Shown here in pieces: positions 16,904-26,838 of a DNA stretch of 64,000 nucleotides (positions within the stretch are counted from its first letter, which is position 1; every line of letters begins with the position of its first letter). The DNA is taken from contig JAWKRB010000007.1 of assembly GCA_041389885.1 (NCBI GenBank), positions 1-64,000 of the forward strand, given 5' to 3'. The DNA is from JAWKRB01 sp041389885. Its GTDB lineage: Bacteria; Myxococcota_A; Polyangia; Polyangiales; Ga0077539. The notes below the pieces were generated by a model, which worked only from the letters and a program-made list of their open reading frames with translations, was not told the origin of the DNA and did not search any database. Made by a program: the position numbers and the translations under genes.

Positions 16904-18617
16904 ATGACCGAGCACACGCCTGCTTCGCCTTGCACCAAGAAATCCCTGCGACTCGCGCTCTTTCTCCTCCCCGGCATGGCCCTCGCGGCCTGCAGCGAGA
17001 CCCCGACGAGCAGCGGCCCCTTCGATGTCCCCGTGGTGACCACCGACGCGCAGGCCCCGACCGACGCGCAGGCCCCGACCGACCTCCCGACGTCCGACGT
17101 GTCGACCCCGAGCGACGTCCCCGCGACAGACGCGGGCGTGGCCCCCGCGACGCGCGTGGCCATCCCGGCGTACGGGTTCAACCCGCAGCGCACCTCGGCC
17201 AACCGCAACGAGACCCAGCTCACGGTCGCCGCGCTCATGGCCGACCGGCTGGGTCGCGACAGGACCTTCGCGCCGAGCTTCGACGGCGAGGTCTACACGC
17301 AGCCGCTCTACATGCCGCAGCTCACGGTGAACGGCGCCGCCCACGACGTGCTCTTCGTCGCGACGCAGGCGAACTCGATCTACGCCGTCGACGCCGCCAC
17401 GGGCGCGGAGCTCTGGCGCACCGGCCTGGGCACCCCGGTCCCTCGCTCGACGCAGCCCTGCGGGAACATCACCGGCACCACGGGCGTGCTCGGCGGCCCG
17501 GTGATCGACCCGGCGACGAACACCCTCTACGCGGTGGCCGCCACCCGCACGGGCTCGAGCAACGGCTTCACCATCAACGCCCTCGACCTCCTGACGGGCG
17601 CGCAGCGCAGCGGTTATCCCGCGCCCATCGCGCCGCCCGCGGTGGGAGCCTCGACGTGGTCCGCCACCGCGCAGCAGGAGCGCGGCGCCCTCGCCTTCGT
17701 CAACGGTCGCGTCTACGTGCCCTTCGGCGGCCTCTGGGGCGACTGCGGCAACTACCACGGCTGGGTGGTGGGCATCGACCCCGCCAACCCCAGCAGCCAG
17801 ACCGCCTGGGCCACCCCCGGTCGCGGCTCGGCCATCTGGGCGCCCGGCGGCATCTCGTCGGACGGCACCCACCTCTACGCCGCCACGGGCAACGACTTTC
17901 TCTCGGGCAGCACCGGCGTGAGCAGCAATTGGGTCGTGCGCCTGGGCACCGGCCCCTCGGGCCCCACCCTCGCGCCTGGCACCGCCGAGTACTTTCAGCC
18001 CTCGAACTACCGCACCCTCGACCTGGGCGACGTCGACCTCGGCTCCGTCGCGCCCATCGTGCTCCCCGACCACGCGGGCTCGAGCACGCCGCACCTGCTC
18101 TTCGAGGGCGGCAAGCAGGGCGTCGTGTACCTGATCAACCGCGACAACCTCGGCGGGCGCGGCACGGGCAACGGCACCTCGCGCGAGGCCGTCTTCTCGC
18201 AGCAGATCTCGAACATCGGCATCTTCGGCGCCTTCTCGACCTGGAGCGACGGCACCGACACCTTCGTCTTCGCCCCGGTCAACGGCCAGCGCCCCACCTG
18301 CCCCTCGGGCGGCTCGGCCGGCGTGATCGCCCTGCGCCTGAGCCTCACGGGCACCGCGAGCTCCCTCGCCACGGCCTGGTGCACGCCCTCGATCACCAAC
18401 TCCACCCCCGCGGTCTCGTCGAACGGAAACGCCGACGGCGTGCTCTGGGTGGCCGGGGGCACCACCAGCCTCCGGGCGTTCCGCATCTCCGACGGCATGC
18501 AGCTCGTGAACCTCTCCGACGCGACGGCGGTGCGTAAGTGGGTGCCCCCGGTCATCGCCGACGGCCGCGTTCGTGACCGACCGCAACACCGTGTCGATGT
18601 ACCGACTCGTGCGCTGA
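16904..18617 (+). CDS. PQQ-type beta-propeller lipoprotein, frameshift near the end
   Basis: About 571 residues. The signal peptide ends in a lipobox (LPGMALAAC), followed by a Thr/Asp/Pro-rich linker with TDAQAP repeats. The rest is a quinoprotein-like propeller: DVLFVATQANSIYAVDAATG and GVVYLINRDN are typical blade sequences. No Cys-Cys pair or PQQ ligand set is evident, so it is probably structural or binding rather than a dehydrogenase. After VIADGRV at about 18572 the frame changes to FVTDRNTVSMYRLVR and stops at 18615-18617; two missing bases (the expected codons are GTC TTC) explain this. GAGAGG upstream of ATG 16904 is a good ribosome site. It lies 3 nt before the cytochrome gene and they probably work together. 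Confidence 0.75.
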
Positions 18618-18620
18618 GCG

Positions 18621-20390
18621 ATGCGCGGCCGACCCACGCGGCGCGCGGCGCCCTTCGCCCTCCTCGGCCTCCTCTGCGCGGCGCAGCCCGCCGCCGCGCA
18701 GCCGAGGCTCAACCTCCCCGGCGGCACGCAGCCCGGCGGCCTGCGCACGCCCCTCGAGGCGGGCGGCCAGTGCACCGAGTGCCACAGCGGCCTCGAGACC
18801 TCCGACAACCGCCGCTACCTCCCCGCCGACCTGTGGCCCACGTCGATGATGGCCAACGCGTCCCGCGACCCGCTCTTTCGCGCGACGCTCTCCGTCGCCG
18901 AGCAGCAGCGCCCCAACATCGGCGAGCTCTGCCTGCGGTGCCACACGCCCGCGGGCTTCGTCGCGGGGCACGGCGTGCCCGGCAACGGCTCGGCCCTCGA
19001 CCCCTTCTCCGAGAACGACGGGGTGAACTGCGACACCTGCCACCGCAGCGTCGACGGGCGCGACACCGACCCCATGGCGCCGTACATCGGCAACGCGCGG
19101 CTGTTCTTCTCCGACGGCACCGACACGACGGCGCCCACGCGCTTCGGCCCCCGCGCCGACCCGACCTTCTCGCCGCGCCACCCCGCCATGCGCGGAGAGT
19201 TCATCTCCGACTCGCGCATGTGCGGCCAGTGCCACGACGTCGACAACCCCCTACTCAACCGGCTCCTGCCCGACGGCACCGACACCGGCCAACCCTTTCC
19301 GCTGCAGAGCACCTACACCGAGTGGGCGCAGTCGGAGTTCAGCCGCGGCAGCACCCTGCGCTCTTGCCAGAATTGCCACATGCCCGCCGAGACCGAGGCC
19401 CTGCCGGTCACGCGCATCCCCGGCGCGCCCGCGCGCCCGATGCACCGCCGCCATGACTTCCTCGGCGCCAACGAGTGGGGCATGGCGATGCTGCGCGCGG
19501 CCTTCCCCGACGAGATGGACTCGGCCTTCGACGAGGCGCGCGTGCGCCAGCGCGGCTTTCTGCAGACCAGCGCGAGGCTCGAGCTCCTCGACGTGCCCGC
19601 GCAGGTGCGCGCGGGGGAGCCCCTGAACTTTCGCGTGAGGGTCACCAACCTCTCGGGGCACAAGCTCCCCACGGGCTACGAAGACGCGCGGCTGATGTGG
19701 CTCCAGGTCGAGCTCGCGGGCCGCGTGGTCTCGGGCGCGATGGTCGACGACGAGCTCGTCGAAGACCCGCAGGTGCGCACCTACCGCTTCATCCCGGGCC
19801 ACCGCGAGGGCGGCCGCGCCGTGCCCGGAGACTTCGTCACCCAGCACCAGGTGATCCTCGAAGACACGCGCATCCCCCCCGCGGGGATGATGCCCACCGC
19901 GCGCACCGCCCCGGTGGGGAGGGACTACTCCGGCGGGCTCAACGGCGCCCTGCGCCACGACGACACGGCGATGTACTCCTTCGCCGCGCCCGCGGTCGGC
20001 GGCAGCGCCGAGCTCACCGTACGCCTGCTCTACCGCACCACCACCCGGCACTACGTCGAGACCATCGCCGCGGCCAACCAGAGCGACAACACCGGCACGC
20101 GTCTGCTCCAGGTCTGGAACGCCGCGGGGCGCGCCCCGCCCTTCGCCATCGCCACGCAGCAGGCCACGGTGCAGGTCACGGGGGGCGCCCCCGACGCCTC
20201 GGTCGCCGACGTCCCGGGGCTCGTCGACGCGAGCGTCACCGCCGACACGGGCACCACCGCTCCGGGTGGATGCGGCTGCCGCGCAGCAGGATCGTCGCGC
20301 TCGGGGATGTCAACCCTCGGCGCCCTCGCCCTCGCGGCCCTCGCGAGCCGACGGCGCCGACGCGGAGCGCGAGAGGAGCGAACGCGATGA
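18621..20390 (+). CDS. Five-heme cytochrome c with MYXO-CTERM anchor
   Basis: Secreted protein of 589 residues with a signal peptide (LLGLLCAAQPAAAQ). Five CXXCH heme sites are visible: CTECH, CLRCH, CDTCH, CGQCH, CQNCH, all in the first 260 residues. A beta-sandwich region follows, with NLSGHKLPTGYEDAR as in multiheme cytochromes that carry a C-terminal Ig-like domain. The end is GGCGCRAAGS, a short hydrophobic helix and RRRRRG, the MYXO-CTERM sorting tail, which predicts surface anchoring. Its neighbour upstream is the PQQ-type lipoprotein 3 nt away; downstream its stop overlaps a hydrolase start as ATGA. Possible extracellular or periplasmic electron carrier; the donor is unknown. Confidence 0.85.
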   Translation: MRGRPTRRAAPFALLGLLCAAQPAAAQPRLNLPGGTQPGGLRTPLEAGGQCTECHSGLETSDNRRYLPADLWPTSMMANASRDPLFRATLSVAEQQRPNIGELCLRCHTPAGFVAGHGVPGNGSALDPFSENDGVNCDTCHRSVDGRDTDPMAPYIGNARLFFSDGTDTTAPTRFGPRADPTFSPRHPAMRGEFISDSRMCGQCHDVDNPLLNRLLPDGTDTGQPFPLQSTYTEWAQSEFSRGSTLRSCQNCHMPAETEALPVTRIPGAPARPMHRRHDFLGANEWGMAMLRAAFPDEMDSAFDEARVRQRGFLQTSARLELLDVPAQVRAGEPLNFRVRVTNLSGHKLPTGYEDARLMWLQVELAGRVVSGAMVDDELVEDPQVRTYRFIPGHREGGRAVPGDFVTQHQVILEDTRIPPAGMMPTARTAPVGRDYSGGLNGALRHDDTAMYSFAAPAVGGSAELTVRLLYRTTTRHYVETIAAANQSDNTGTRLLQVWNAAGRAPPFAIATQQATVQVTGGAPDASVADVPGLVDASVTADTGTTAPGGCGCRAAGSSRSGMSTLGALALAALASRRRRRGAREERTR

Positions 20391-20893
20391 GCGAGCGGCT
20401 TCGGGTGCAGTTCATTCACGGCCTCGAGGGGCACCCGCGGGGCACCAAGGCGGTGTTCCTCGCGGAGCGCTTCGAGGCGCTCACGCCGTCGATGGTCACG
20501 AGCGATCTCGAGGGCTCGATTCGCACGCAACACGAAGCGCTGCAGGCGTTTCGGCCTGACGTGCTCGTGGGCTCGTCCTTCGGCGGCGCGGTGGCGGTGG
20601 CGCTCCTCGCGCGCGGCGCCTGGCGGGGACCGACCGTGCTCCTCGCGCCCGCGGCGGAGCTCATCGGCATCGAGCACCCGCTGCCCGAGGGCGTGGCGGT
20701 GACCCTCGCGCACGGCGTCGACGACGACATCGTGCCCCTCGCCCACAGCGAGTCGCTCGCGAAGACCGGAACGCCCGAGCTCGTGCGCCTCGTGCGCGTC
20801 GACGACGGGCACCGGCTGCAGTCCCTCGTCGACGACGGCCGCCTCGCCGAGCTCGTGGTCGAGACCCACCGTCGCGGCGCGGAGCGCGGCTGA
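20387..20893 (+). CDS. Small alpha/beta hydrolase (YqiA-like)
   Basis: Cytoplasmic serine hydrolase of 168 residues. The nucleophile Ser is in VGSSFGGAVAV, the acid is likely the Asp of HGVDDDIVP, and the His is in DDGHRL. Size and the early FIHGLEGHP (oxyanion region) fit the short YqiA/UPF0227-type esterases. Substrate unknown. A GAGAGGAG ribosome site precedes ATG 20387, which overlaps the cytochrome stop (ATGA). Confidence 0.75.
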   Translation: MSERLRVQFIHGLEGHPRGTKAVFLAERFEALTPSMVTSDLEGSIRTQHEALQAFRPDVLVGSSFGGAVAVALLARGAWRGPTVLLAPAAELIGIEHPLPEGVAVTLAHGVDDDIVPLAHSESLAKTGTPELVRLVRVDDGHRLQSLVDDGRLAELVVETHRRGAERG

Positions 20894-20915
20894 ACTTGTG
20901 ATACGAAGCGTGGCG

Positions 20916-22160
20916 ATGGACGCCACGAATTCCCCAGAGCTCATCTACGACTGGAACGAGATCCACCGGCGCCACAAGCCCTTCGGTCACGTCGAGTTCT
21001 TCGACGAGACCCTGCGCGACGGGCTCCAGAACCCCTCGGTGAAGGACCCGACCATCGAGGAGAAGCTCGAGCTCCTGCACCTCATGGACGAGCTCGGCAT
21101 CGACGCCGCCGACCTCGGCCTCCCCGGCGCGAGCCCCCGGGCCTACGACGACGTGCTGCGGCTCTGCCAGGAGATCGACCGCTGCAAGCTCAGGATCCGC
21201 CCCGCGGCGGCCGGGCGCACGGTGGTGGCAGACATCCTGCCGATGATCGACATCGCGCAGAAGACCGGCCTGCCCGTCGAGGTCTACACCTTCATCGGCA
21301 GCTCGCCCATTCGCCTCTTCGCCGAGGACTGGACCGTCGACAAGCTCGTGAAGCACAGCGCCGACGCCATCGACGTCGCGGTGAAGAACGGGCTGCCCGT
21401 CTGCTACGTCACCGAAGACACGATCCGCTCGCGCCCCGAGGTGCTCGCGACGCTCTTCAAGAACGCCGTCGACCACGGCGCCGCGCGGCTCTGCCTCTGC
21501 GACACGGTGGGGCACGCCACCCCCGACGGCGTGCGCAACCTCGTGCGCTTCTCGCGCTCGGTGCTCGCGTCGATGGGGATGACCCACGTGAAGCTCGATT
21601 TTCACAACCACAACGACCGGGGCCTCGGGCTGGTCAACGCCCTCGTCGCCGTCGAGGAGGGCATCGACCGGGTGCACGGCACCGCCGGCGGCATCGGCGA
21701 GCGCGTGGGCAACACCGCGATGGAGCTGATCCTCCTGAACCTCAAGCTCGCGGGCGCCCTCGAAGACCACGACCTCTCGAAGCTCACCCGCTACTGCGAG
21801 CTGGCCTCCCGCGCGACGGGCATGCCCATCCCCGTGAACTACCCCCTCATGGGCGCCGACGCGTTTCGCACCTCGACCGGCGTGCACGCCGCGGCGATCA
21901 TCAAGGCCCAGGCGAAGGGCGACACCTGGCTCGCCGACCGGATCTACTCCGGCGTGCCCGCCGACACCTTCGGCCGCGCGCAGGTCATCGAGGTCGGCCC
22001 CATGAGCGGCGGGAGCAACGTGCAGCACTGGCTCCGCGCGCACCACGTCGAGCCCACCCCCGAGCTCGTGCAGGCGATCATTCAGCACGCCAAGGGCGCC
22101 GCGCGGGTGCTCGAGCCCGAAGAGATCCTCGCCGTCGTCGCCGCGCACCGCGCCGCGTGA
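20916..22160 (+). CDS. 2-isopropylmalate/homocitrate synthase-family enzyme
   Basis: Protein of 414 residues with the HMGL-like TIM-barrel fold: DETLRDGLQNP carries the catalytic Arg-Asp and metal Asp, HNHNDRGLGLVNALVAVEEG the metal His pair, and GGIGERVGNTAMELI and STGVHAAAIIKA are family motifs. It lacks the C-terminal LeuA regulatory domain, so leucine feedback is not expected. Acetyl-CoA is condensed with a 2-oxo acid; which acid is unclear, and DETLRDG differs from the DTTLRDG of standard LeuA. ATG 20916 (MDATNSPEL) is chosen over an in-frame GTG at 20898. Its stop overlaps the next lipoprotein start. Confidence 0.82.
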   Translation: MDATNSPELIYDWNEIHRRHKPFGHVEFFDETLRDGLQNPSVKDPTIEEKLELLHLMDELGIDAADLGLPGASPRAYDDVLRLCQEIDRCKLRIRPAAAGRTVVADILPMIDIAQKTGLPVEVYTFIGSSPIRLFAEDWTVDKLVKHSADAIDVAVKNGLPVCYVTEDTIRSRPEVLATLFKNAVDHGAARLCLCDTVGHATPDGVRNLVRFSRSVLASMGMTHVKLDFHNHNDRGLGLVNALVAVEEGIDRVHGTAGGIGERVGNTAMELILLNLKLAGALEDHDLSKLTRYCELASRATGMPIPVNYPLMGADAFRTSTGVHAAAIIKAQAKGDTWLADRIYSGVPADTFGRAQVIEVGPMSGGSNVQHWLRAHHVEPTPELVQAIIQHAKGAARVLEPEEILAVVAAHRAA

Positions 22161-23542
22161 TGCGCGCCGCGGCCCTGGCCGTCTTCGCCCTCCTCGCGCT
22201 GGCCCCGGGATGCAGGCGCAGAGCGCACAGCGGACGCAGGGTCGCCCGTCACGCCACGAGCCCGCGGTCGGTGCTCCAGGTCGCCCCCGCGCGGGGACCG
22301 ACCTACGAGCTGGGCGGAGGACGCTTCGTCTCGGGCGCGCTCCGCGTCGAGGGGCCCATGCGCGCCAACCCCCCGCACCCCGCCGCCGCCCTGATCTCCG
22401 CCGAGGCCACCGGCGCCACCTGGCGCTTCGTCTCCGCCGACGGGACCGTCTTCGACGCGCCCTCCTTCCTCGGCCCGCTGCGCGTCGTCGGCCACCAGGA
22501 CGGCGCCGATCTCCTTGCCGCGCAAGGCTTTCGATACCGACCGGGCGTGACCGACGGCGGCGCCCCCGCCGTGCGCGAGGCCGAGTCCGAACTTCTGCGC
22601 CTGCTCCCCGAGCACGAGCGCGCGCCGCTGCCGCTCCCCGACGAGGCCTGGGCCGCGGCGGCGCGCACCGACGGCGCGGTCGACGTGCTCCGTGGCGACC
22701 AGGTGCTGCGCTATGACCCGGTCACGCTGCGGGTCACCGCGAGGCACGAGGCGCCCGGCAGCGCGTGCACGCTGCACCGCGCGTTTCTCGGCACCCGCGC
22801 GGTGTGCACACACGCGGGGTGGGCCCGCGCGGTCTTCGCCGAGGAGCGCCGCTGGGAGGCGCTGCGCGACGAGCTCCACGCGCAGCCCGTGGGCGACGTG
22901 GCCTTCGACGACCGCACCCCCGTCTGGGCGGTGGGCGCCCCCTGCGCCGAAGCCGCTGCGCCGCAAGGCAATCGCGTCTGCGTCTACCAGTCCGACGGCA
23001 CGCGCACGGACCTCACCCTCCCCTTCGACGGCGCCCCCGTGGCCGCCCACGACGGCGCGGTGCTCTTCGTCGAGGCGCTGCGCGAGGCGCCGCAGAGCGA
23101 CGCGGCGATCTGGCGTCGGGGGAGGCTCCAGCGCATCACCCTCCCGACCACGCCCGCGGCCGCGCGGGGCGCGCGCTGGGAGGGCGACGCGCTGACCATG
23201 ATCGAGGGCGTGACCCTCGTGCGCGTGTGGCTCCGCGGCGACCGCCCGGGCAACGTGCTGCGCCTCCCAGGGCCGCCGGGGACGCGCGCGATGGTCGCCG
23301 GCGACGGGGCGGTGTTCGCGCTGGGCGCAGACCGCGCGTGGCGGCTGTTGGGCGAGCGCTTCGTGCCCCAGCCCGTGGCCTGGGAGGGCCTGCGCGAGGG
23401 GCGCGACCTCTCGGCGGGAGAGGGCTTCTGCGCAGGTCCGTGGTGCCGCTTGTCCGACGCGCTGTGGTGGAGCGCGCGGGGCGTGCGGAGCTCGTCGGCG
23501 CTCTCGCACGACCACGCGGGGCGCGGCGCGCGCGCGCCCTGA
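22160..23542 (+). CDS. Lipoprotein of unknown function, propeller-like
   Basis: Protein of 460 residues; MMRAAALAVFALLALAPGCRRR gives a lipoprotein signal with Cys near residue 19. The mature region is beta-rich with repeated GAR/GDG turns (AHDGAVLFVEAL, GTRAMVAGDGAVFALG), like other propeller-type surface proteins here. No catalytic motif was found. ATG at 22160-22162 overlaps the synthase stop by one base, so expression is probably coupled. It converges with the MFS gene. Confidence 0.6.
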   Translation: MRAAALAVFALLALAPGCRRRAHSGRRVARHATSPRSVLQVAPARGPTYELGGGRFVSGALRVEGPMRANPPHPAAALISAEATGATWRFVSADGTVFDAPSFLGPLRVVGHQDGADLLAAQGFRYRPGVTDGGAPAVREAESELLRLLPEHERAPLPLPDEAWAAAARTDGAVDVLRGDQVLRYDPVTLRVTARHEAPGSACTLHRAFLGTRAVCTHAGWARAVFAEERRWEALRDELHAQPVGDVAFDDRTPVWAVGAPCAEAAAPQGNRVCVYQSDGTRTDLTLPFDGAPVAAHDGAVLFVEALREAPQSDAAIWRRGRLQRITLPTTPAAARGARWEGDALTMIEGVTLVRVWLRGDRPGNVLRLPGPPGTRAMVAGDGAVFALGADRAWRLLGERFVPQPVAWEGLREGRDLSAGEGFCAGPWCRLSDALWWSARGVRSSSALSHDHAGRGARAP

Positions 23543-23543
23543 G

Positions 23544-24711
23544 CGTCAGCTCGCGCGCTCGGCGCGGCGGGTGAACACCGCGTGCCCCGCGGCCGACGCG
23601 AGCGCGATCGCGCAGGCGCCCAGCCACATCGCCCGCGAGCCGAGGTGCTGCCGCGCGCCCGGACCGAGCACCGGCGCGAGCAGCGAAGCCGCGGCCCAGC
23701 ACGCCGAGTACGCGCCCTGGTACGACGCCCGCCGGTCGGGCGGCGATGTGCGCGACGAAGGTGGGCGACGCGCTCGCGAAGGCGACCTCGCCCACCGAGA
23801 ACGCGATCATCGCGAGGGCGAAGCCCGCCGTGGCTGCGCCTGCGACGCGAGGGCCGCGCCGAGGGCCACCAGCGCCCCCGCGGCCACGAGCAGCCTCCAG
23901 GCGCGACGCCCTTCACCGCGCGCAGGATCACGGGCTGCAGCGTCACGATCACCACGCCGTTGAGCGCCGCGATGAGCCCGACGTCGCGCACGGTCACGCC
24001 CCGCGCGCGCGCCTCGAGGCTCATGGTGATGAAGGCCTGCAAGAACACCGTGAGCATCGCGAGCTGCGAGAGCGCGAAGGGCAGCATGCGCGGGTCGCGC
24101 AGCGCCGAGAGCGACGAGCGGCGCTGCGTGGGCGCGCTCAGGTCCTCGGGGCGCGTCTCGGGCACGCGCACGAACACCAGCGCGCAGAACGCGAGGGTGG
24201 TCGCCGCGTCGCCCACGAAGAGCCAGTGAAAGCCCCGCGCGCTGAGCGCGCCGCCGAGGGTCGCCGCGACGGTGAAGCCCAGGTTCACCGCCCAGTAGAA
24301 ATAGCCGTACGCCCTCGTACGATCCTCGGGCGCGACGATGTCGCTCACCGCGGCGTTGAGCGCGGGTCCATAGGCGTTCGAGACGCCGTGCAGAAAGGCC
24401 GCGGCGGCGATGAGCGGACCGGCGGGCGCGGCGCCAAACGCGAGGAGCACCGCCGCGTTGAAGCTCGCGAAGCCGAGGATGGTCGGGCGCCGGCCGAAGC
24501 GGTCGCCGAAGGACCCGCCGAGGGACGCGCCCACGAGGCTCCCCGCGCCGAAGAGCGAGAGCACCATCCCCGCCTGCGCGTCGGTGTAGCGCAGGCGCTC
24601 GGTGAGGTAGATCGGGAGAAAGGTCAGCACGAAGCCGCCGAGGCGGTTGATGAACTGACCGACCCAGAGGATCCAATAGAGGCGCGGTAGCCCGAGGAGT
24701 GACGGGGGCAT
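23544..24711 (-). CDS. Major facilitator (MFS) transporter, frameshifted
   Basis: About 390 residues if repaired, expected 12 transmembrane helices. The first eight helices are in one frame: MPPSLLGLPRLYWILWVGQ, then GDRFGRRPTI (the MFS loop 2-3 signature), YGYFYWAVNLGFTVAATLGG and AALNGVVIVTLQPVIL. Near 23900 the sequence continues in a second frame (LLVAAGALVALGAALASQ), and near 23745 in a third, ending VFTRRAERAS and TGA 23544-23546. At least two indels are needed. It resembles drug/sugar exporters of the YdgR/MFS_1 type; the substrate is unknown. It faces the previous lipoprotein end to end. Confidence 0.8.
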
Positions 24712-26816
24712 GACGACGATCGCTTGAAGGTAAGGAGGGAGTAAGAGCTACGGCGAGGTGAGGGCCGCCGCGGGCGGGAGAGCTGGAGGTTGCCACCGGG
24801 CACGACGCCCGTCCAGAGAGCCGTGGCGCGGGCGCCGGCCAATCCGCTCTGCGCCTCGGCGACCACGGTGACGGTCACCGCCCTCGGGCTCGACGCGCGC
24901 AGGGTCACGCGCTCGCGGCGGTCGGTGTGCGCGGCGACGCGCCAGGAGGTGGGTCCGTCGACGCGGGTGACGCCGGGCGGGAGCTCGAGACGCACCGTCG
25001 CGGGCGCGCCGAGGTCCCCCGGCTGGGTGAGCCAGACCTCGACCACGGCGTCGCCGATCTCATTGGCGCGCAAGGACATCGGCGCGTTGACGGAGCAGGC
25101 CGGGACGGTCGGACACGCGCTCGACGCGCAGCCGGCCTCGCAGCGCGGCGCGTCGGCGGCGTAGGGGTAGGTGCCCGCGGCGACGCGCACGGCTCGCTCG
25201 CTCACCCCCGCGCAGCGCAGGGCGTCGAGGAGGTCGGCGAGGTGCGGCGCGCGCTCTCCGCTGGTGCAGGAGCCTCCGCCCATCGCGAAGTACATCTGCG
25301 TGTTGCAGCCCGCGAAGGGCGCGAGGGTCATGCGGGGGGAGCTCATGGCGGCGTAGACCCGCGCCGCGCCCGCCTCGGCCTCGCCCCGCAGCGACCAGAG
25401 GATCGCGCTGACCTCGTTCTCGTCGATGGGCTGGAGGATCGACGCGTCGGGGTTGGGGCGCTGCCAGCGCGCGCCGTTGAAGATCTCGCGGCGGGCGATG
25501 TCCCACCAGAAGAAGGTCCCGCCGGCGACGGCGTAGTGGCGGGGGTCGTCGCGGAGCTCGGAGCTCACCCAGCTCGCCCACCCCTCGGACCAAGCGAGAC
25601 CCGGAAACCCCGGCACGCCGAGGTAGTGCGCGCCGCCCTCGTGGGGGATCGTGCCCCACGCGCTCATCACCCAGTGCCCGAGCTCGTGCAGGGTCACCGC
25701 GGGCGACCAGAAGTTCTCGGAGGTGTCGCCCGTGAGCCAGAGCTGCCCGTCGAACCTCTGCCCCGCCGCCGTGACCGGAACGAGCTCCGAGAAGCACGCC
25801 CCGCAGTCCCACTGCACCCCGCGCTTCACCCACACGGCCAGCGCGTAGCGCCCAGGGGTCTCGTAGCGCCCGCGCACCGCCTCGACGCCCCCGCGCAGGT
25901 CGTCGAACACCGAGGCCCCAGGAGAGCCCTCCAGGTCGATCGTCAGCGCGGCGCCGTCCGCGGGCACGTCGAAGCGCCAGGTCCACGGAGCGCCGCTGGA
26001 GGTGTCGTCGCCGTAGGTGCGGTAGCTCCCAGGAGCGAGCCCCGGGTCGCCCACCATCATCACCACGGAGCCCTCGGCGCCGTAGGCCGCGACGGCCTCC
26101 AGGGAGTCTCCCGGCGCGGCGGTCATCGGCACCTCGAGCGCGAAGGCCCCCTGCGCGTCGGTCACTCCCCGCGCGAGGACCTCAGCTCCGCGCCGATAGC
26201 GCAGCGCGAATCCCCGCGCGGGTCGCTCCACGGTCTCTCCCCAGGAGAGCAGGTTCGTCGCGATCGTTCTCCGCGTGTAGCGCAGCGTTCCCCGCAGCGC
26301 GCGGGTCGCGCCGGGGTCGACGCAGGCCGCGCCGAGGTCGTCGCCCACGCACCGCGCGGGACACGCCGACTCGACCCACGCGCCGCCCTCACACCGCGCG
26401 AGGCGCGCGCCCGACGCGCAGCGAGTCGCGCCCGCGCGACACACCCCCACGCGCTCGCACGCGCCGCGCTCTCCGCGCATCACGCAGCGCTCGCCCTCGC
26501 CGCAGGGCCAGCGCGCGGGCGCGACCTCGCCCCGCTCGGTCCCGCAGGTGCGCACGACGTCGCCGTCGCACCAGCGCCCGGTGGAGCGCGCGGTGCAGAG
26601 CCCCGCCGCGGTGAGCGTGGTGGGCACCGCGCCGAGGGACGCGTCGCGGCACGTCGGCGGCCCCGCGTCGGCCGCAAGCGCGTCGATCGCAGGCACGTCC
26701 ACGAGGATCACGTCAGGCGCGACGCTCGCGTCGACCACGTCGCCGAGGTCGCGAATCGGGCGCTCGCCGCAGCCCGCGAGGAGCGACAGCAGCAGGGTCG
26801 TGGTCGCTCGACGCAT
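24624..26816 (-). CDS. Zinc metalloprotease-like lipoprotein
   Basis: About 730 residues as read. Lipobox SLLAGC at residues 10-15, then an Asp/Ala-rich spacer. A Cys-rich region around 55-165 (CRDASL, CTARSTGRWCDGD, CERVGVCRAGATRC) precedes a carboxypeptidase-regulatory-like sandwich. The HEXXH motif is LHELGHWVMSAW near residue 375, with a likely third ligand Glu in WSEGWASW about 40 residues on, which supports a Zn peptidase. The end overlaps the MFS gene start by 88 nt, and the last 45 residues look atypical; a shift near 24770 would instead stop at a TAG near 24752. The true C-terminus is therefore uncertain. ATG 26814-26816 is preferred over the GTG one codon earlier. Confidence 0.7.
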   Translation of the reverse strand: MRRATTTLLLSLLAGCGERPIRDLGDVVDASVAPDVILVDVPAIDALAADAGPPTCRDASLGAVPTTLTAAGLCTARSTGRWCDGDVVRTCGTERGEVAPARWPCGEGERCVMRGERGACERVGVCRAGATRCASGARLARCEGGAWVESACPARCVGDDLGAACVDPGATRALRGTLRYTRRTIATNLLSWGETVERPARGFALRYRRGAEVLARGVTDAQGAFALEVPMTAAPGDSLEAVAAYGAEGSVVMMVGDPGLAPGSYRTYGDDTSSGAPWTWRFDVPADGAALTIDLEGSPGASVFDDLRGGVEAVRGRYETPGRYALAVWVKRGVQWDCGACFSELVPVTAAGQRFDGQLWLTGDTSENFWSPAVTLHELGHWVMSAWGTIPHEGGAHYLGVPGFPGLAWSEGWASWVSSELRDDPRHYAVAGGTFFWWDIARREIFNGARWQRPNPDASILQPIDENEVSAILWSLRGEAEAGAARVYAAMSSPRMTLAPFAGCNTQMYFAMGGGSCTSGERAPHLADLLDALRCAGVSERAVRVAAGTYPYAADAPRCEAGCASSACPTVPACSVNAPMSLRANEIGDAVVEVWLTQPGDLGAPATVRLELPPGVTRVDGPTSWRVAAHTDRRERVTLRASSPRAVTVTVVAEAQSGLAGARATALWTGVVPGGNLQLSRPRRPSPRRSSYSLLTFKRSSSCPRHSSGYRASIGSSGSVSSSTASAASC

Positions 26817-26838
26817 CACGCCGCCAGAGGATAGCGCG

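Noticed and set aside
14755..17238. Long minus-strand frame of 827 codons over the lipoprotein and propeller genes
   Set aside because: It is antisense to a signal-peptide-bearing gene and its composition (Arg/Ala/Gly with His) is typical of high-GC shadow frames.
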